Shown: piece by piece, positions 26,437 to 36,220 of the stretch
Layout of the letters: each line of letters begins with the position of its first letter
Position numbering within the stretch: the stretch's first letter is position 1
Assembly: GCA_963702155.1 (NCBI GenBank)
Contig: OY969717.1
Coordinates: 1,674,001 to 1,738,000, forward strand
Direction: 5' to 3'
DNA length: 64,000 bases
From: G963702155 sp963702155
GTDB taxonomy: Bacteria; Pseudomonadota; Alphaproteobacteria; Micavibrionales; Micavibrionaceae
Program-made: the position numbers and the translations under genes
The notes under the pieces: model-generated
Seen by the model: the letters and a program-made list of their open reading frames with translations, nothing else
The model's database searches: none
Told to the model about the DNA's origin: nothing

Positions 26437-26450
26437 TTTTTTAAAAGAAA

Positions 26451-27494
26451 TCATTTATTGCAGCATAAAATTTTAAAACCACTTTTCTTTTCTAAAATCT
26501 CGCAATCATTGAAAGCCTTTGATATATAATGCTCATAAGGCAATTGACTATTTGAAACCATATATAAAACACCTCCATTTTTTAATATTTCCGCAGCATA
26601 ATTTATAAAAGATATGCCTATTTCAATATCTGTATTTCTAGCTCTATGAAAGGGTGGGTTCATAATAACAAAATCCAGATTTTTGAGTCGCTTATATGGT
26701 TTTGTTATATCATCCCATAAAACATCCATACAATCAAAAGACCTTAAATTATGTTGCGCCGCAACAATTGATCTGTAATCCGCGTCAATACATATAAGTG
26801 ATTCTATTGATTCATTTTTTTCCATTGCTTTAATGGATAAATAACCATAGCCACACCCTAAATCCGCACCGCGCCCATGTAGCACACCATCAAAATGCTG
26901 CGCCAATAATTCCGACCCCACATCGATTTTATCCCAACCATATATGCCACAATACGTTTTGTAAGGGTGTGCTTCTACACATTGCGGTGACAAATATTCT
27001 CTTACATCAATATCCTCTATGGTATTCGGCATATTGGATTTAGAAAACCAGACCGCGCGTGCCTTATTTTTAGACAATTGTTCAAAGCTTTTAACGCCCA
27101 TGGCTTTCAAAGTCTTTGGTAATCGCGCGCCGCCTGCCTTGTTTTCTGCCGCGCAAATTATAATGCCGTCATCATTTATCAGTGAAAGGCCAATTTTGAT
27201 ATCTCTCACAGCCGCCTCATGGTTTTGCGGCAATAAAATCATGCACAAATCATTTTGCGATTTGTGTCCATCAAAAAAATCAACATCAACAACAGGCGTG
27301 CTTTGATAGTTTTTCGCCTTCAGTTCTGCGGCATAAGGATAAAAATATTGCTGCATGGCTAAAATGTCATTATCAAAAACTTTTAAATCATTGTGGTGTC
27401 GCGCATTTAAAAAAACACATCGCGGCACACCGCCTTCAAAAAACGGCGAAACCTGCCTATACGAATTAAATAATGTATTGATTACGCCAGTCAT
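26451..27494 (-). CDS. rsmC: 16S rRNA (guanine-1207-N2) methyltransferase-like protein
   Basis: 347 residues with the two-domain RsmC layout: an N-terminal degenerate methyltransferase domain (ILLPQNHEAAVRDIKIGLSLI) and a C-terminal active domain with the SAM motif GADLGCGYGYLSI and catalytic MNPPFHRARNTDIEIG. The NPPF motif marks N-methylation of a base amino group. It is convergent with the AAA+ gene. Confidence 0.87.
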   Translation of the reverse strand: MTGVINTLFNSYRQVSPFFEGGVPRCVFLNARHHNDLKVFDNDILAMQQYFYPYAAELKAKNYQSTPVVDVDFFDGHKSQNDLCMILLPQNHEAAVRDIKIGLSLINDDGIIICAAENKAGGARLPKTLKAMGVKSFEQLSKNKARAVWFSKSNMPNTIEDIDVREYLSPQCVEAHPYKTYCGIYGWDKIDVGSELLAQHFDGVLHGRGADLGCGYGYLSIKAMEKNESIESLICIDADYRSIVAAQHNLRSFDCMDVLWDDITKPYKRLKNLDFVIMNPPFHRARNTDIEIGISFINYAAEILKNGGVLYMVSNSQLPYEHYISKAFNDCEILEKKSGFKILCCNK

Positions 27495-27564
27495 AAATCA
27501 TAATTTTTCTATTATTTAGGAAGATTTTATATCTATCACAAAAATTGTAATGGCATAGACCTAA

Positions 27565-27598
27565 AAAAGACCGCTCCCCCAACAAAGCGGCCTTCTTT
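27565..27598 (-). terminator. Terminator of the RTX gene at 27617
   Basis: On the minus strand GGCCGCT pairs with AGCGGTC around a roughly 9-base loop and is followed by six T residues. Confidence 0.7.
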
Positions 27599-27616
27599 AA
27601 GAATAAAACTCAAATT

Positions 27617-29302
27617 TTAGGGGTAAAAGAACCCGCTGAATTGGTAAGACGTATCTGTCACCAAGTCACCGCTCGCATATAAGGCATTAACCGTTGCATT
27701 TATACCGCCCTCAACAAGTGCAATCGTTGTAAACGCGCCGCCATCATCGCCATCGGCATTGACAAGAACTTCTGTATCCCCGCCATTGGAAATAAATTGA
27801 ACAAAATCATTAATGTCATCTCCATTACCTGGATCAAATCCTTCCAATAGATCGGTAATATTGAGCGAGTCTCCTCCATAGCCAAAATCTTTTATAACAT
27901 CAACACTGCCATCAAACTCCTGAAACAAGAACATATCATCGCCCGTCCCGCCCCAAAGCTCATCTATACCGCTTCCTCCATAAAGTACATCATCGCCAGC
28001 CTGACCATAAAGAAAATCATCACCATCCCCGCCATCCAGCGCATCGTTACCGGTTGTAGCCGCAATCGTAACCGCATTGATATCCAGATCAAACAGAACA
28101 TCTTCAAAATCGGCATCCCCTAGATTGGGCAGATCCTCAAATCCAATCCGAAGCACCTCGCCATTACCTTCTTCTGCCAGCCCGCTGACAACATGTTGAT
28201 ACCCATCTGGATTCAAATTGGTTGTCCCGCCGCGCTCCGTTGAATGATAAACAGGCCCATCAAGTATTTCGACCGTAACACCATCATCATAAACAAGGGA
28301 AATATCGGAGGCATTATCAAAGACTGTCGCTGTACGTTGCCCCGCGCCCCCATAATCAAAGAAAAACTCGACCACACCATCATCAGTGATATCAAGCCCG
28401 TTATACCCGCCATTGACGCGCGCACCATTTGCTATAATAAAAAACCCATATTCACCGCCGTCATTATCAACTGGCAAAGTGATCTGATACCCGATATCAA
28501 TACCCGCTGTTTTGACATTCCCCCACAAAACAGATGCATCTACCATCTGCCCGTTCTCGTCTATCCCATAAAGCCCGAGCGAATTATTATAGCCTGCAAA
28601 CCCGTCTCTGAAAGTCAGGGTCGCCGTCGCCTCAAAATCAACATTTAAATTTCCCTCAACAACACCAAGAGACGGTTCACCAGAAGGGGTTAAATCTTTA
28701 ATATCAACACTCTCTATTAATTCAGGAAAAACAACAGCATCCACAAAGACTTTGTCCATAACGGTATCTTCACCGCTAATATCTTCGGTTTTACTATCAC
28801 CCCATATTTCATCACTATCTTCGTTGCCACTGATTGTGTCGTTCCCTTCACCGCCGGAAAGCTGATCAATACCGCGCCCGCCTGATATTTGGTCGTTACC
28901 TGGGCCACCATCGACTAAATCATCATTAATGCCGCCATTCAAAAGATCATCACCAACATTTCCCCAAATAATATCATCACCTTGTGAACCATCTACAAAA
29001 ACATCGTTATACGTAAAAAATGGATGATCCAGTGAAATAACATCCGGGCGGCTTTGCCCTAAAATAAATTCGACACTGTTAATAACTTGAATATCATTTG
29101 CATCCGTCAAAAATAGAACATCACCGTCTTGAGTCATTAAAAGAAAATCATCCCCGCCTTGCCCATCATAAGTACCGATGTTAACCGTTTTTGTATCATT
29201 AATATAAATAGCCTCTCCGCTATACGCATTTACAATAGTCATAGTAAATTGCTGATTTTGTCCCTGAAAGAGGAAAGCATCACTACCTGGTGTCCCGATC
29301 AT
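27617..29302 (-). CDS. RTX-type calcium-binding protein with a DUF4114-like domain, probable type I secretion substrate
   Basis: 561 residues, no N-terminal signal, very acidic. Two blocks of GGxGxDxxx nonapeptides are visible: about residues 110-170 (GGINDDLVDGGPGNDQISGG, GGEGNDTISGN) and 420-460 (GGDGDDFLYGQAGDDVLYGG, WGGTGDDMF). Between them is a beta-rich domain with FEDLPNLGDADFEDVLFDL, a pattern of DUF4114. The C-terminus resembles RTX secretion tails. A secreted or surface protein exported by a type I system is likely; no type I exporter is in the window. Confidence 0.87.
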   Translation of the reverse strand: MIGTPGSDAFLFQGQNQQFTMTIVNAYSGEAIYINDTKTVNIGTYDGQGGDDFLLMTQDGDVLFLTDANDIQVINSVEFILGQSRPDVISLDHPFFTYNDVFVDGSQGDDIIWGNVGDDLLNGGINDDLVDGGPGNDQISGGRGIDQLSGGEGNDTISGNEDSDEIWGDSKTEDISGEDTVMDKVFVDAVVFPELIESVDIKDLTPSGEPSLGVVEGNLNVDFEATATLTFRDGFAGYNNSLGLYGIDENGQMVDASVLWGNVKTAGIDIGYQITLPVDNDGGEYGFFIIANGARVNGGYNGLDITDDGVVEFFFDYGGAGQRTATVFDNASDISLVYDDGVTVEILDGPVYHSTERGGTTNLNPDGYQHVVSGLAEEGNGEVLRIGFEDLPNLGDADFEDVLFDLDINAVTIAATTGNDALDGGDGDDFLYGQAGDDVLYGGSGIDELWGGTGDDMFLFQEFDGSVDVIKDFGYGGDSLNITDLLEGFDPGNGDDINDFVQFISNGGDTEVLVNADGDDGGAFTTIALVEGGINATVNALYASGDLVTDTSYQFSGFFYP

Positions 29303-29495
29303 AATCCCAAACCTTTTTTATAATTGTTATTGGTGGAGATACAAACTTATGTAAACTCTATATAAAAGAATACGGGTATTTAGTTAATATTTTATGTAAA
29401 TATCTAATACGTTGATTTTAAAGAAAATTTTATTTAATTTGTAAAATTGCTTCGTGTTTTTTTCTGCTAATCCTCTATTACGATTGCGTATTGTA

Positions 29496-30941
29496 ATGAA
29501 AAAGCATACGGTATCGCCAAATAAGCGCAGAAAAAACATGACCGCAGACCAAACCACAAAAACAGTAGCCCCCGTACCTTATAAAAGATACGCTGATAAA
29601 GGGGACCTAACCACAGGGTCAATCCCGAAACATATTATACGCCTTACGATTCCGATGTTATGGGGGATTTTGGCTGTTATCTCGGTTCAAGTTGCGGATA
29701 CCTATTTTATCTCCCTGCTCGGCACAACCGAATTGGCGGCCATAGGGTTTACATACCCCGTTACAATGATTATTACGCATCTTTTGTTTGGCATTAATGT
29801 TGCCCTCTCATCAGTTGTTTCACGCCTACTTGGTCAAAAAATGCGTGAAGATGCGCGCCGTGTTGTATTACATGCAATTTTAATGGCTTTCGGCCTTTCT
29901 TGCACAATTGCAATTCTGTCCTATATCTTCCTCGACCCTATATTTCGTTTAATTGGCGCAGATCAAAATGCGCTCATTGTTATACGTGAATATATGCCCA
30001 TATGGTTGATAAGCGCTGCGATCCTATCTATACCGGTAAATTCCAACTCGGCTATGCGCGCCGGCGGGGATGCGACCTTACCCGCAATCGTTATGATATC
30101 TCTTGCGCTTATAAATGTTGTTTTAGACCCGATATTTATATTCGGATATTTTGGAATGCCTGAAATGGGCGTAAAAGGGGCGGCATTCGCCACATTATTG
30201 GCGCATATCTGGGCAGCTGGCTTGGCATTTTATTTTCTTAAATATAAAAAAGATCTGGTCGCAACATCAGGACTTTTTCTGGACAAATTTAAAGACTCGG
30301 TAAAACGCTTGGTCGTTATCGCGATCCCTGCCGGTATAGGCAATATTGTACAGCCTGTAACAAACGCCGTCATTGTTGCCATGCTTGCATCTTATGGCGC
30401 TGAAGCTGTTGCCGCCTATGGTGTGGCCATCCGTGTTGAAGGCTTGGCTCTGGTACTTGTTATTGCATTGGCATTGGGTATATCTCCAATTATTGGACAA
30501 AACTGGGGCGCTAAAAACTATATGCGCGTGCATAACACGATAAACATCTCTATTATTTTTAATATAATATGGTCATTATTAATTGCCGCTATCCTTGGTA
30601 TATTTGCCTATCAAGTAGCCAGCGTATTCTCTGATGACCCTGCAGTAATTGACACAACAACCCTGTTTTTCTGGATTGTGCCTTTTTCATACGCCTTCGG
30701 AAATCTGGTTTTCGGGTGGAGCTTCGCTTTCAATGCTATGGGTATGCCGCAAAAGGCATTTGTCATGATCATCGTAAAATCTTTTGTGATCACATTGCCG
30801 GCTGTCTGGTTTGGGAGTGAGTTTTACGGGATCACAGGTATTCTATGGGGTTTGGCACTATCTAATGTTGTATCTGGCGTAATTTTCCATGCTCTAAGCT
30901 ACCGCACATGTATAAAACAAGAAAAACGCCGCGAAGATTAA
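29496..30941 (+). CDS. MATE-family efflux transporter
   Basis: About 480 residues with twelve predicted membrane helices. NorM/DinF-type motifs: TGSIPKHIIRLTIPMLWGILAVISVQVADTYFIS in helix 1, LAAIGFTYPVTMIITHLLFGINVALSSVVSRLLG in helix 2, and an internal repeat from about residue 240 (IPAGIGNIVQPVTNAVIVAMLASYGAEAVAAYGV). It exports cationic drugs or metabolites using a Na+ or H+ gradient. The start is unsure: ATG 29496 or ATG 29538, neither with a clear ribosome site. Confidence 0.92.
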   Translation: MKKHTVSPNKRRKNMTADQTTKTVAPVPYKRYADKGDLTTGSIPKHIIRLTIPMLWGILAVISVQVADTYFISLLGTTELAAIGFTYPVTMIITHLLFGINVALSSVVSRLLGQKMREDARRVVLHAILMAFGLSCTIAILSYIFLDPIFRLIGADQNALIVIREYMPIWLISAAILSIPVNSNSAMRAGGDATLPAIVMISLALINVVLDPIFIFGYFGMPEMGVKGAAFATLLAHIWAAGLAFYFLKYKKDLVATSGLFLDKFKDSVKRLVVIAIPAGIGNIVQPVTNAVIVAMLASYGAEAVAAYGVAIRVEGLALVLVIALALGISPIIGQNWGAKNYMRVHNTINISIIFNIIWSLLIAAILGIFAYQVASVFSDDPAVIDTTTLFFWIVPFSYAFGNLVFGWSFAFNAMGMPQKAFVMIIVKSFVITLPAVWFGSEFYGITGILWGLALSNVVSGVIFHALSYRTCIKQEKRRED

Positions 30942-31048
30942 AAAGTTAACTAATTTATGCTTTTCTAGCCTTGCTTAATTTCTTGCAGATAGTATCTTCT
31001 GATTTAAACGAGAATAAAAATCTATAAACTAGAAGGATACGCCAGAAT

Positions 31049-32779
31049 ATGTACGGAATGGATGTAATTAACACCGCAGTAATTTTATTAGCATCCGGTT
31101 TTACAGTAATCCTTCTGTCGCGCGCGGCTAAAATAAGCCCTGTTGTAGGCTTCCTGCTTGCTGGTGTAATTTTAGGCCCTCATGGCTTTAAAGTCATCGA
31201 AGAATCCGAAACAACCGCTCTGCTTGCTAAACTAGGCGTAGTTTTTCTTCTTTTTGATATCGGCCTACACTTCTCTGTAAAATATATCTGGAAATTACGA
31301 AGTGACCTTTTTGGATTGGCTCCATTGCAAGTCTTTATAAGCGCCGGCATATTTGGATGTTTGATGCACTTTGTTTTAGGGCTAAGCCCCGAAATCGCAG
31401 TATTGGCAGGCCTAAGCCTTTCTCTATCATCCACGGCTGTTGTAATGCAATTGCTCGCTGATTATAAAATGCTTGAATCACCGGTCGGTCAAACCGGAAA
31501 ATCCTTTCTTATTTTTCAAGATATCATCGCTGTATTCCTGCTTATATATGTGGATTCTATCGGCTCTGATGCTACGCTTACAGCCATATTGGGTTGGGCT
31601 ACGATCAAAACCATAATCGCCGTTATCGCTGTTATAATATTGGGTCACTATATTTTAACACCCCTTATGAAAGTCATTATAAAATATGATGATCCGGAAA
31701 TGTTTACGGTTCTTGGCTTATTGATTGTGATGGTGACCGGCCTTGCAACCTATGAGGTTGGCTTGTCTCTATCCCTTGGCGCATTTCTCGCCGGAATGGT
31801 TTTGGCAGAAACCCCGTTTCGCGTGTTACTTCAAACCGAACTGCGCCCTTTCCGCTCGCTCCTGATGGCATTGTTTTTTATCACTATAGGTATGGTACTA
31901 GACCCGCTTCAAATATTGGAAAACGCCCCGATGATCGCTGCTATTGTGGCCACCATCATGCTTGTAAAATTTGGGCTTATTGCAATACTCATGCGTATTT
32001 TCAAACGCAAACGCTATGAAATTATACAAGTCGCCGCTGTTTTGGCACAAGGCAGCGAGTTTGCATTTGTTATTTTTAGTATGGCGGCCGTAGAAACCAT
32101 GATTGGCGCCGCTTTTACACAAGAAATGATCGCCGCAGTTGCTATATCCATGCTTTTAACGCCCTTTGTAACGCTCATAGCCAACTTTTACAGCCTTAAA
32201 GTGTGCGAACACGCCCGTGAAGCAATCAGCAACTGCCCCGAAGGCTCGCTTAACCCTATTGGAAATCGACCCGTTTTTATTGTTGGTTTAAACGATGTTG
32301 GTAAAACAATTGCACGCGGATTGCGAGCGCATGCAATCCCTTATATTGGTGTAGATCGAAATCGCCAGAGATTTTTGGAAGCAATGTCCGCCGGATATAT
32401 TATCGCCTACGGCCATCCTTCTGATTTGAGGTTCTGGAACAACCTTGGCGTTTCCCGCGCGCGCGCATTATGTGTTGCAACACCAAGATACGAAGTAGCT
32501 CAAGAAATAACGCCTATCATCAACAGGCTTTATCCGGATATGAAACGATACGTCGCCGTTGATGACTCGGCCGATGGCGTTCGCTTTGCAACCCTTGGGA
32601 TGAAGCCTTTTCACAACAAGGGTACACCGCCCGGTTTGGAAATGGCCTGTTTCGTATTGCGTGAAATGGGTATAGAAGAAAACAAAATTCAGGAATGGAC
32701 CGAAGAAGAACAATCTGCCTATCTTGATAGTGGTAAATCTTTAAGCACACCTGAAAATGCTGAAATAATCGCAGCTTAA
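31049..32779 (+). CDS. KefB/KefC-type cation:proton antiporter (CPA2) with TrkA-N domain
   Basis: 576 residues: 12-13 membrane helices of the Na+/H+ exchanger type (VGFLLAGVILGPHGFKVI; LGVVFLLFDIGLHFSVKYIWKL; LSLSLSSTAVVMQLL; ALFFITIGMVLD), then from about residue 405 a Rossmann TrkA-N domain (RPVFIVGLNDVGKTIARGLRAH). Probable potassium/proton antiport gated by a cytoplasmic ligand. The TrkA-C domain is missing, as in many Kef proteins. AAGGA precedes the ATG. Confidence 0.93.
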   Translation: MYGMDVINTAVILLASGFTVILLSRAAKISPVVGFLLAGVILGPHGFKVIEESETTALLAKLGVVFLLFDIGLHFSVKYIWKLRSDLFGLAPLQVFISAGIFGCLMHFVLGLSPEIAVLAGLSLSLSSTAVVMQLLADYKMLESPVGQTGKSFLIFQDIIAVFLLIYVDSIGSDATLTAILGWATIKTIIAVIAVIILGHYILTPLMKVIIKYDDPEMFTVLGLLIVMVTGLATYEVGLSLSLGAFLAGMVLAETPFRVLLQTELRPFRSLLMALFFITIGMVLDPLQILENAPMIAAIVATIMLVKFGLIAILMRIFKRKRYEIIQVAAVLAQGSEFAFVIFSMAAVETMIGAAFTQEMIAAVAISMLLTPFVTLIANFYSLKVCEHAREAISNCPEGSLNPIGNRPVFIVGLNDVGKTIARGLRAHAIPYIGVDRNRQRFLEAMSAGYIIAYGHPSDLRFWNNLGVSRARALCVATPRYEVAQEITPIINRLYPDMKRYVAVDDSADGVRFATLGMKPFHNKGTPPGLEMACFVLREMGIEENKIQEWTEEEQSAYLDSGKSLSTPENAEIIAA

Positions 32780-32808
32780 AATGCGCGTAAAAATCTGCTT
32801 TTAAAAAC

Positions 32809-32862
32809 TTAAATATATTTGGTAATTTCTTTTAAGAAAAAGCCTAATTTCCAAATATATCT
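32809..32862. repeat. Inverted repeat at the 3' end of the AsmA-like gene
   Basis: ATATATTTGG and CCAAATATAT form a 10-bp inverted repeat around a roughly 30-base spacer that itself contains TTCTTTTAAGAA. It spans the stop of the gene at 32844 and may end transcription. Confidence 0.35.
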
Positions 32863-33611
32863 TTAAGCTCTTCTTTTGCCTTATCAATATCGCGTTTGAT
32901 TTTTTCCTTGATCTGATTAACCTGACCAACACCCAGATTTTTGGTGATACCCATCGGCAAACCTTTATAAAAACCGGCATCCATGGCTTGCTTATTAATT
33001 TGTTCGGCAACCGGCACCCATATTTGCGCAATCGCTTGTTTCGCACTCGTCCCATTTTGACCTGATCCGATATTATTTAGGGAAATTGGTGGCACGCTGA
33101 TTGGCTCTAGCCCCAGCTCTGCGAGCAAACCCGTCGGCTGCACGCGCATCGTAACAATATTAAGGTTTTGAATGATGACTTGTATTTGCTCCGCCGCTGC
33201 ATCGCCTTGCGCGGCATTCGCATTGACTGTGTTTTTAAGATCATTCAGATTACTGCCCTGCGATTTAACCTCCAGATTCACGTCTGTCCCGCTCACACGC
33301 ACATTCTGAAAATTAAGCAAAGTCTGCGAAAAACTATCCGCCTGCATTGCAATTGTTTCAATTTTTGCCGCATACGCGCTATCATATCCTGCTGGATTAT
33401 CAACTGTGATATTCTTAACCACAACACGCTTGTCTTTAATCGAAACATTCACCGCGCCAATCGACACATTCACACCCAGCGCGTCACGCGCCGCCTTCTC
33501 CGCAAATTGTTTGGCATATGAATTCATATTCATATAAAGATAAACGCCTCCGCCAAATAAAAGCGCAAACGCCAAAGATGTAACGGTTAATCCTGCTTTT
33601 GAAACGGTCAT
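32844..33611 (-). CDS. AsmA/DUF748-like membrane-anchored periplasmic protein
   Basis: 255 residues: one N-terminal membrane helix (residues 8-27, LTVTSLAFALLFGGGVYLYM), then a beta-rich periplasmic domain beginning with ARDALGVNVSIGAVNVSIKDKRVVVKNITVDNPAGY. This opening is typical of short AsmA- or DUF748-like proteins. The C-terminus is helical and charged. It follows the DUF4197 gene after 27 bases, so the two may form an envelope pair. Confidence 0.75.
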   Translation of the reverse strand: MTVSKAGLTVTSLAFALLFGGGVYLYMNMNSYAKQFAEKAARDALGVNVSIGAVNVSIKDKRVVVKNITVDNPAGYDSAYAAKIETIAMQADSFSQTLLNFQNVRVSGTDVNLEVKSQGSNLNDLKNTVNANAAQGDAAAEQIQVIIQNLNIVTMRVQPTGLLAELGLEPISVPPISLNNIGSGQNGTSAKQAIAQIWVPVAEQINKQAMDAGFYKGLPMGITKNLGVGQVNQIKEKIKRDIDKAKEELKDIFGN

Positions 33612-33638
33612 ATTGAATTGCCCCTGCTGTGTTTAAAT

Positions 33639-34454
33639 TTATTTCTGCGCGCTCATCACTTTTTTAAGCATATCACTACTCCATCGCGCCGGATCATTTC
33701 GGATTTGCCTTTCTTGTGCGGCAACATAATAAAAGATCCCGTCCAGCGCCTGTTCCGCGACATAATTCTTTAAATCCCCTTTCATATCGGGCATTGCGCT
33801 CATAAATGGTAACGCCTGATACTGCCCCATCGTGCGCTCATATGCTTGCATTGCACCGGCTTGCGCCAAGGTGCTATCAATAATTGGCTCAATATCACTT
33901 AATAAACTGGGGCCCATGGCGCGCCGTAAGTATTGGGTCGCCGCATCATCTGGCCCGCTTAATATGCTTTTCGCATCATCTATGCTCATATTTCTAATCG
34001 AATCCATGAGCAAGGCTTTCGCCTTTGGCGTTGCCGCCTCTGCCGCACGGTTCAGGCGTAACTCTAAATCTTGCGTCAAAATGTTCATACCAATACGTGA
34101 TAGGGCAGAATCGACACGCTCCAAATTGGCTGGCAAGGGAATACTGATATGCGGATCAAGCGCAAACCCGTTCGTTTGCCCAAGCTGAACAACAACATTG
34201 TCTGCACCAATCACAAGCGCATCTTTCAGCGCCACGATGATATCAGCTTGCGATAAAGCGGCAATGGCTACATTCTGCCCACCGTTAATCTGGTTCGTTT
34301 GCACACCTGTCTGCTGTTCAATAGTTTTCAAAACCTGTTTACCACTTTCAGAATTAAGCACCTCCTGCGCTTGATCCCACCATCCTTGTGCATGACCTGC
34401 GGTGGCAAATCCAAAAAAACCGATAATGACAGTTAAGAGAATTGATAAGCGCAT
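33639..34454 (-). CDS. DUF4197 family exported protein
   Basis: 271 residues with a signal peptide (LSILLTVIIGFFGFATAGHAQG) and the DUF4197 features: ALKDALVIGADNVVVQLGQTNGF, IPLPANLERVDSALSRIGM, LELRLNRAAEAATPKAKALLMDSIRNMSIDDAKSIL, ATQYLRRAMG, and LDGIFYYVAAQERQIRNDPA. Function in the family is unknown. ATG 34454 places the signal peptide at the N-terminus and has AAGGA upstream. Confidence 0.88.
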   Translation of the reverse strand: MRLSILLTVIIGFFGFATAGHAQGWWDQAQEVLNSESGKQVLKTIEQQTGVQTNQINGGQNVAIAALSQADIIVALKDALVIGADNVVVQLGQTNGFALDPHISIPLPANLERVDSALSRIGMNILTQDLELRLNRAAEAATPKAKALLMDSIRNMSIDDAKSILSGPDDAATQYLRRAMGPSLLSDIEPIIDSTLAQAGAMQAYERTMGQYQALPFMSAMPDMKGDLKNYVAEQALDGIFYYVAAQERQIRNDPARWSSDMLKKVMSAQK

Positions 34455-34570
34455 ATAATAAGCTTTCCTTAAAAAATAAATCTCTAAATAAAATACGAGC
34501 AATGCAAAAACATCACTCGTATATTTCTATATCATATTTAAACCCAAAACAAATCAGGCGAAAATCAAAA

Positions 34571-35008
34571 CTAAGCGGCTTTAGAAGCTTGATTTGCATT
34601 TTCTTTTGTAATGGTCTGAAGCGCTTGACCGCTTTGATCTGCTTGTGCTTGGGATAAATCGCCCAATGATACCAAACCAACCAAACGCTTATCGCGATTA
34701 ACAACAGGCATACGGCGCACTTTCATCTCTGCCATATTCTGGCAGATTTCATTCGCATCCTGATCATCATAACAATAATAAAGATTTTGGCTCATAACAT
34801 CTTGAACACTCGTGCTTTCCGGATTTTTTTGATCCGCGACGGCGCGAATGGCAATATCACGATCTGTAATCGTACCAATCAATTTATCATTCTGACCAAT
34901 CGCCAAAAATCCGATATCCTTATCGCGCATCTGTTGTGATGCTTGCGCTAAACTCGTCTCTGGTGCAACCCAATTACATTCTGGTGTCATAATATCTTTA
35001 ATCTGCAT
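34571..35008 (-). CDS. CBS-domain pair protein
   Basis: 145 residues made of two CBS motifs: MQIKDIMTPECNWVAPETSLAQASQQMRDKDIGFLAI...LIGTITDRDIAIRAVAD and SVQDVMSQNLYYCYDDQDANEICQNMAEMKVRRMPVVN...LVGLVSLGDLS. Such proteins bind adenine nucleotides and act as energy sensors. ATG 35008 has AAGGAGA at ideal spacing. It stands alone, so its target is unknown. Confidence 0.92.
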   Translation of the reverse strand: MQIKDIMTPECNWVAPETSLAQASQQMRDKDIGFLAIGQNDKLIGTITDRDIAIRAVADQKNPESTSVQDVMSQNLYYCYDDQDANEICQNMAEMKVRRMPVVNRDKRLVGLVSLGDLSQAQADQSGQALQTITKENANQASKAA

Positions 35009-35148
35009 AATTATCTCCTTTGCAAATAGAATTAAAAAAATAGTGCGGTAAATAACCAATAGCACAGGCCAGACATTGGTTCAGTATAAAATATATTTTA
35101 TCGTCCTCACCTTCTCATAATAAAATGAATTTCTATATCTATTAGATA

Positions 35149-36159
35149 ATGCAAAAATACATAAAAACCATACGCACTTTATGCGTGTTTGCTATTTTGG
35201 CGATAATTATATCACCGCACGCAAAGGCTGACATGAACTGTGCTATAAAAGGCAACAATATAATGACCGCAGAAATAAGCGATAAAAACATATATGGTGA
35301 AATCCTGCAATCTTGCTGTGATAACCCTAAAACCGGATTTTACCGTAACGGCTTTTGTCAAACGGAAAAACATGATCATGGCACGCATGTGGCGTGCGCC
35401 ACAATGACAGATGAATTTTTACAATTTTCAAAATCTCGTGGTAATGATCTTATTACGCCAATGCCGGATTATAATTTTCCAGGCTTAAAAGATGGCGATA
35501 AATGGTGCTTGTGTGCCGCCCGCTGGATGCAAGCATATGAAGCAGGCATAGCACCGCCTATCCATCTGCACGCAACGCATGAAAAAATGCTGGACTATAT
35601 TGATCTTGAAGAGCTGGAAAAATTCGCTCATATAGCCCAAGACAAAAATCAGCCTGAAAAACTACCTCAAACCAAAGCCGGCGCATATCAGTTCGGTTTC
35701 ACATCTATAGATGGCAAAGATATGCCGCTCTCTGGTTTTCAGGATAAGGTCATCATGGTTGTAAATACGGCCTCTCAATGCGGGTTTACAAAACAGTATG
35801 AAGATCTGCAAACTTTATACGAAACCTATAAAGATCGCGGCTTTGTAGTTATCGGCGTACCGTGCAATAATTTTGGCAGGCAAGAACCGGGTGATGCACG
35901 TGAGATCAAAGAATTTGTTAGCGAGCAATACGGCATTACATTCCCCATGACTCAAAAATATGATATAAAAGGCGAAAATGCCCACCCGTTTTTCGAATGG
36001 GCATCTTCACAGAAGGCGGGCGGCTTTCTGTTTTCTAGCCCAAAATGGAATTTCCACAAATTCTTGATCGGTCGCGATGGCCAATTAATAGAAAGCTTCG
36101 GCTCTCAAGTCAGCCCGACCAGTGACAAAATTAAAATAGCGCTAGAAAAAGCGCTATAG
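35149..36159 (+). CDS. Exported fusion of a DUF2237 domain and a glutathione peroxidase domain
   Basis: 336 residues in three parts. A signal peptide occupies residues 1-27 (LCVFAILAIIISPHAKA). Residues about 45-165 match DUF2237: GEILQSCCDNPKTGFYRNGFC, HVACATMTDEFLQFSKSRGNDL, DGDKWCLCAARWMQAYEAGIAPPIHLHATH. Residues about 180-336 are a glutathione peroxidase: VNTASQCGFTKQYEDLQ with the peroxidatic Cys near 210, VIGVPCNNFGRQEPG, and PKWNFHKFLIGRDGQ with the active-site Trp and Asn. A thiol peroxidase of the periplasm is likely. I know these two domains as separate proteins; the fusion and its export are unusual. Confidence 0.9.
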   Translation: MQKYIKTIRTLCVFAILAIIISPHAKADMNCAIKGNNIMTAEISDKNIYGEILQSCCDNPKTGFYRNGFCQTEKHDHGTHVACATMTDEFLQFSKSRGNDLITPMPDYNFPGLKDGDKWCLCAARWMQAYEAGIAPPIHLHATHEKMLDYIDLEELEKFAHIAQDKNQPEKLPQTKAGAYQFGFTSIDGKDMPLSGFQDKVIMVVNTASQCGFTKQYEDLQTLYETYKDRGFVVIGVPCNNFGRQEPGDAREIKEFVSEQYGITFPMTQKYDIKGENAHPFFEWASSQKAGGFLFSSPKWNFHKFLIGRDGQLIESFGSQVSPTSDKIKIALEKAL

Positions 36160-36220
36160 TCTTAATTTTATAATGTGACTATAAAAATCAAAGCAACGAA
36201 GCAATCTAGATTTTCAAACT

